Assembly: GCA_002591725.1 (NCBI GenBank)
Contig: NJAL01000003.1
Location: forward strand, 124,001-188,000
From: Candidatus Didemnitutus mandela
Lineage (GTDB): Bacteria; Verrucomicrobiota; Verrucomicrobiia; Opitutales; Opitutaceae
Length of the DNA: 64,000 bases
Direction: 5' to 3'
The notes beneath the pieces are model-generated. The model was not told the origin of the DNA, ran no database searches, and worked only from the letters and a program-made list of their open reading frames with translations. Both the position numbers and the translations under genes were made by a program. Of this stretch, positions 60,125 through 64,000 are shown one piece after another (positions within the stretch are counted from its first letter, which is position 1; every line of letters begins with the position of its first letter).

Positions 60125-60967
60125 GCGCGGTCCTCTTTTATGCTGGCGGCAAAGGATAGAAGGAAACAAGGAAACGGCTGTTCCTTGACGAGGTCGAAAC
60201 GCGGGTTTAGATGATAGATAGTGTGATCGTGTGCTGTCGTGTAGCGGTGGATTGTCAGTTATGGAGGGGACGGCTAGTGGGAGAACGAGCGAAAACAGAA
60301 GCTGGACCGGGAGGAACCATAGAAGCAAACACATAAGTTTTCGTAAGTATATCTATGGTCCTATGGTTCTTGCCCGCTAGACTGGCAAGGGCAGGTTCCT
60401 GCGCTCATCGTATTAAGCCGGCTTCGAAAGCCGCTTGTTAGTTAGTGAGGTTGCGAAATCGCTGGTTCTAGTCAAAGCTGCAACCATGGGCCGGAGTCGC
60501 ACGGGGAGAAACCAGTTTATCAAAAATGCGGGCAATGCCGATAGAATGGCATCCAGAATCGACTTCATCGCTTAGTTTCGAGCTGAAGATAAAATTCTCC
60601 GGAGTAGATGGAGCTTTAGGGATGACACAATAACTCCATGCCTTTCATGAACGGTCATGAGGAGATTGAAAACGTCGGGCCGACTGGAGGCAGTTGGCGA
60701 GGATTCAGCATGCGTTAGGTACAGTATTGTAGGAAGTAGTTTTACTGGGTGAAAGTTGCCGTCATGAGGTCGTCCAGTTCTTTTTATGTTGTCGGTGCAG
60801 ATGATGTGGTTTGGCGGGACGGAGTAGGCGGGCGTGGAGGACGTTTTTTCTGGAGCCATTGGTGTCGAAAAGTAAGACGTAAAAATCGGCTTTTGCTTTG
60901 CAAAAACTAAAAATTTTTGCTTTGCGTTTTTCATTGTGCTTCAGGGCACGACATTTTATGATCCAAA

Positions 60968-61426
60968 TTATTTATCATTTGCGCAAGCTTCCGCGTAAAA
61001 GGCTTGAAGCTTGTCCCATGTGGCAACTACGTTGTTTTTTGCTTCGCTCCACGTGTCCGCACTGGCGGTACTGAGCGCGGCCATCTTGTCGTAGAAGCTG
61101 ACTTTTCCATTTTTTAGCTCGTTTATCGCGATGCGGCGGCTGGCGGAAGCTTTTGCTTTGGAGTAGTCGGCCCGCAGCTGGCTTGCTTTTGCTTCGAACT
61201 CCTTGTTCAAGACATTGCTACCGCTACCCTTTGGAAGGGTGTCGTGGATACAGAAACTGCAGTTTTTTATGTGATTCCATTTATCGGAAATGGCATTGAC
61301 AGTAGAGTGCATCGCATCGGAGGCGTACTCGCGCATCTTAGCGTACTTTTCCTTGGGACACGCGGTGAAGGCGATGAGGGAACCGGCGGCAACAAAGAGC
61401 AGACTATGACGGAAGGGAGAGCTCAT
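60968..61426 (-). CDS. Small secreted/lipoprotein-like helical protein, 152 aa, uncharacterised
   Basis: Intact ORF with signal-peptide-like start MSSPFRHSLLFVAAGSLIAFTAC and a charged helical body. Confidence 0.7.
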   Translation of the reverse strand: MSSPFRHSLLFVAAGSLIAFTACPKEKYAKMREYASDAMHSTVNAISDKWNHIKNCSFCIHDTLPKGSGSNVLNKEFEAKASQLRADYSKAKASASRRIAINELKNGKVSFYDKMAALSTASADTWSEAKNNVVATWDKLQAFYAEACANDK

Positions 61427-63359
61427 GGGGAAAGAGAGGTTGTTTGATGGAAGAGAATAGTTTTGCTCAGACAGCCGGTAGCTTGGGTGCGAAGGGTATT
61501 TGTCAACAGCAAGCTAAAGATTATCATGAGAAAAACGAAGAACATAGTCTTTGTGAGTCCAGCGGCTATACCGACGATTCTTATGAAAGCCAGAATCGCT
61601 CGTAACGGGCACGATGATTAGAAAAACGAGAGTCCAGCTTGGCATGGCAAGAGTTTTCTGAAGGTTTATCTGAAGAGCCGTACCTCGTACTTCCCACGAG
61701 AGGCGCTACGGTGTGGGTGAACCTAACGACTTTTTTTATAACATAGGAGTGCCGTTAGAAACAGCGAATCACTCCACGGAAAAATCCAAGATAAGCTGCG
61801 GACCAGACATCGGGAAAATTCATAACTCCTTTCCTTTTACCCTCCTTACCTGAAGTTCTTGCTGCGGCTCTGGCCATTTTTATGTCGAGAACCGCGTTGG
61901 TGATGACCTGGAGCGAGCTCCGAGGCTGTAGGCGCTGCGCTCTGCTTCCCGGCGGTAGGCGATCTTTGCGATTACATATGTGTTGGTAGTGTTTTCTGAC
62001 CGTTTGTCAGAGATTTACCATCCGTCGGTTAGTAAACCGGGTGATGAAGTCTCCGGCGATCGAAACTGATAAAATCGTGACGATCCATTAAACACTTCCA
62101 AAAACGGTAGGTGTTTTTGTTTAGTTTCCTCGCCGGGGAGTAAAGATTATGAACCTAACTATGATAATATCCCCCCTAGATAGGAAGACTTCACTAAAAT
62201 CTTTTTTAAAACCTGTCTTTATCTTAAATATATTATCATTTGGGCAAACTTGAGGACACTGTTGACTATCAACGGACTAAATAATGATATTGGCTGACAT
62301 ACTTTCTTAGCACCGGTTTTTGTTGTCGCATGGGTTCGTTCCGGGGTTGCCGTGGGGGCATGCAGTTCTTTTTCTTGGGGCGGGTAAAGAAGGCGGATTT
62401 TCTGCAATCGCTGGGATTCGCAAACAGAGCGATTCTGGTGTATACCGTGGCTTGTTGTATTTTTATATGGCGATTTCTTTGCCTGGTTGATAGATGGTGT
62501 TAAATAGTATGGTTTTGGGAAGGTTGTCGGTTATCTTGGCGCAAATGTCTGCTGGGCTGTTGGGTTTTTTAGGAAATCGGTCGCAATTCCGACGCCGGTG
62601 TCCGGTGACCTCCGTGGTTTTTAACACGACAGGAACAGGCTTGGTTATGCTGTTTCCCGTCTATGGATTGGAGTACCACCGTGGAGTCCGTTAAGTACGA
62701 AGTCTGCTGGTGAGGTGCAGCAAATTTTTCTGATAGTGCAGGAAAATCACAAGATTGCCGTGCGGGACGAGGCGCTGAATACAAACGAGGTAGTAGTCGG
62801 GGTTGATAGCAGCTTAGCCGTGAAGGGGAATGGTGGCTGGTATTTCCCGGAGGGGTTGGAGATTTTGGTGATGTCAGCTCGTTTGAACGAGATCTCCACT
62901 TTCCCATTTCTAACAACAGGTATTTCTGACTTAAGTTCGAGAGTGCTCGGGAAGGAAATTGGTTTGTGCCGCCAAGTTGGCCACGCCACTGTCGCTGTGC
63001 CGAAAATGAAGGCAGTTTTAATGGGAGAAGTCGTAGCAGTTTAGTTTAAACGGCGGCGTCTCTAAAAACAATCTTTGCGCTTGTTTCCAACGCTTTTCTC
63101 GAGAATCCGCGTGAATATTTCGAAATCGGTCATGACTTTTCTGTTTTCCTTGGAGTCGGATGGAAGATTAACTAGTATCGTTAGCGGCAGGACTTAGACT
63201 CAGCGAGCGACGCTAGCTGTCTGAGGTCGTTATTATTGCTGGAGGTGCGGGCGAGATCGTTATATGTTACTTTGACACTTTGACACACTTATTCCGGCGA
63301 CCACCAAAACGAGCCGCATTGATACTTTACCGAGGCAGACAAGGAGTCTGAAGCCTTTA

Positions 63360-63760
63360 ATCGTGGCCGAGCTGCTCAATAAATTTCCAGATTGCCATAT
63401 TGTGGGCGAGGAAGTTTTCGGCCAAGGTACGCCTGCAGCGAAGGCGCTTTACTAATGGCTCGTGGATCCGATCGATCGCACCGCTAATTTTGTCGCAAAG
63501 CTGCCGTATTCCTGTGTGAGTACCTGGCTCACGAAGCCCGATCGCGACACTGCTTGGCACCGTTTACGATCCCACGCTCAGGGAAGTGTTCAGTGCGATC
63601 AAGGGAGTTGGCACCTAGTAGGTCCGGGCAACGCGAGCGGCTCTTGTTTGCTGACATCTTCCCGCCCGGCGGTCGAAGTGATTTTTACGGGCAAAGAAGC
63701 TGACGAAATAATTCTGGCTGGCGCACATTGGGATGCAGTCGAAGCTGGCATTGGTTAGGA
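63360..63760 (+). pseudogene. Inositol monophosphatase-family (SuhB-like) remnant
   Basis: Fragments: FPDCHIVGEEVFGQG-like, DPIDRTANFVAKLPYSCVS, ATLLGTVYDPTLREVFSAIKGVGT across frames. Confidence 0.65.
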
Positions 63761-64000
63761 TTACGGTAGCGGTTGGAGAGTCGTTAGCGAGTGTCGACAT
63801 AGTGGGAACTATTGGCGTTGAGCGGGAAGGCGGAACTGGATTTCAACGAGCTAAGGCTGCCTCCCTCGGCAACGATGAGTTGCAAAGCGGCAAGATAAGA
63901 TTGTTCCAAGTCGGATGTTCTGTTGCTTGGTATTCGAAGGAGTGGTTTTGGACCAGCTTGGCGTAGAGCCCGCCGCCCCTGTGGCGTAGCTGATGTCTTT

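Overview
This 64 kb window looks like a chromosome segment in advanced pseudogenisation. About 14 features look intact, totalling roughly 17 kb (about 27% of the window by my tally). They are: parE-type topoisomerase B, metH, a def / PduO adenosyltransferase / DUF6580-like membrane protein operon, birA, a PfkB adenosine-kinase-like gene, pyrG, tRNA-Leu(CAA), a TetA-like MFS transporter, nrdA, nrdB, and two small uncharacterised ORFs. Much of the remainder is frame-broken debris, some still recognisable across frames: an MCP receptor, ilvD, an NAD-epimerase, L-asparaginase (one frameshift), kdsA (two frameshifts), an FAD-linked oxidase, rsmE, an ABC ATPase, a ~5 kb hybrid-kinase/receiver/CheR/CheB array, an IS3-family transposase, a transglutaminase-like gene, an M3 peptidase and an inositol-monophosphatase-like gene. 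Lineage is inference only: gene content and NrdB resemblance to Chlamydia fit a PVC-type (possibly verrucomicrobial) genome-reduced symbiont. The most notable signals are: (1) an NrdB that by alignment has Leu at the radical-tyrosine position and Glu at the first metal-ligand position, i.e. a class Ic-like, tyrosyl-radical-independent R2; (2) wholesale loss of a sensory/chemotaxis-type array; (3) a preserved B12 module; (4) nearly intact genes caught at an early stage of decay (asparaginase, kdsA); (5) more perfect hairpins than expected by chance, including a cluster near 57 kb; and (6) exact 20-bp tandem duplications and a repeated TAG-rich motif. No CRISPR array, prophage or biosynthetic megasynthase was seen.
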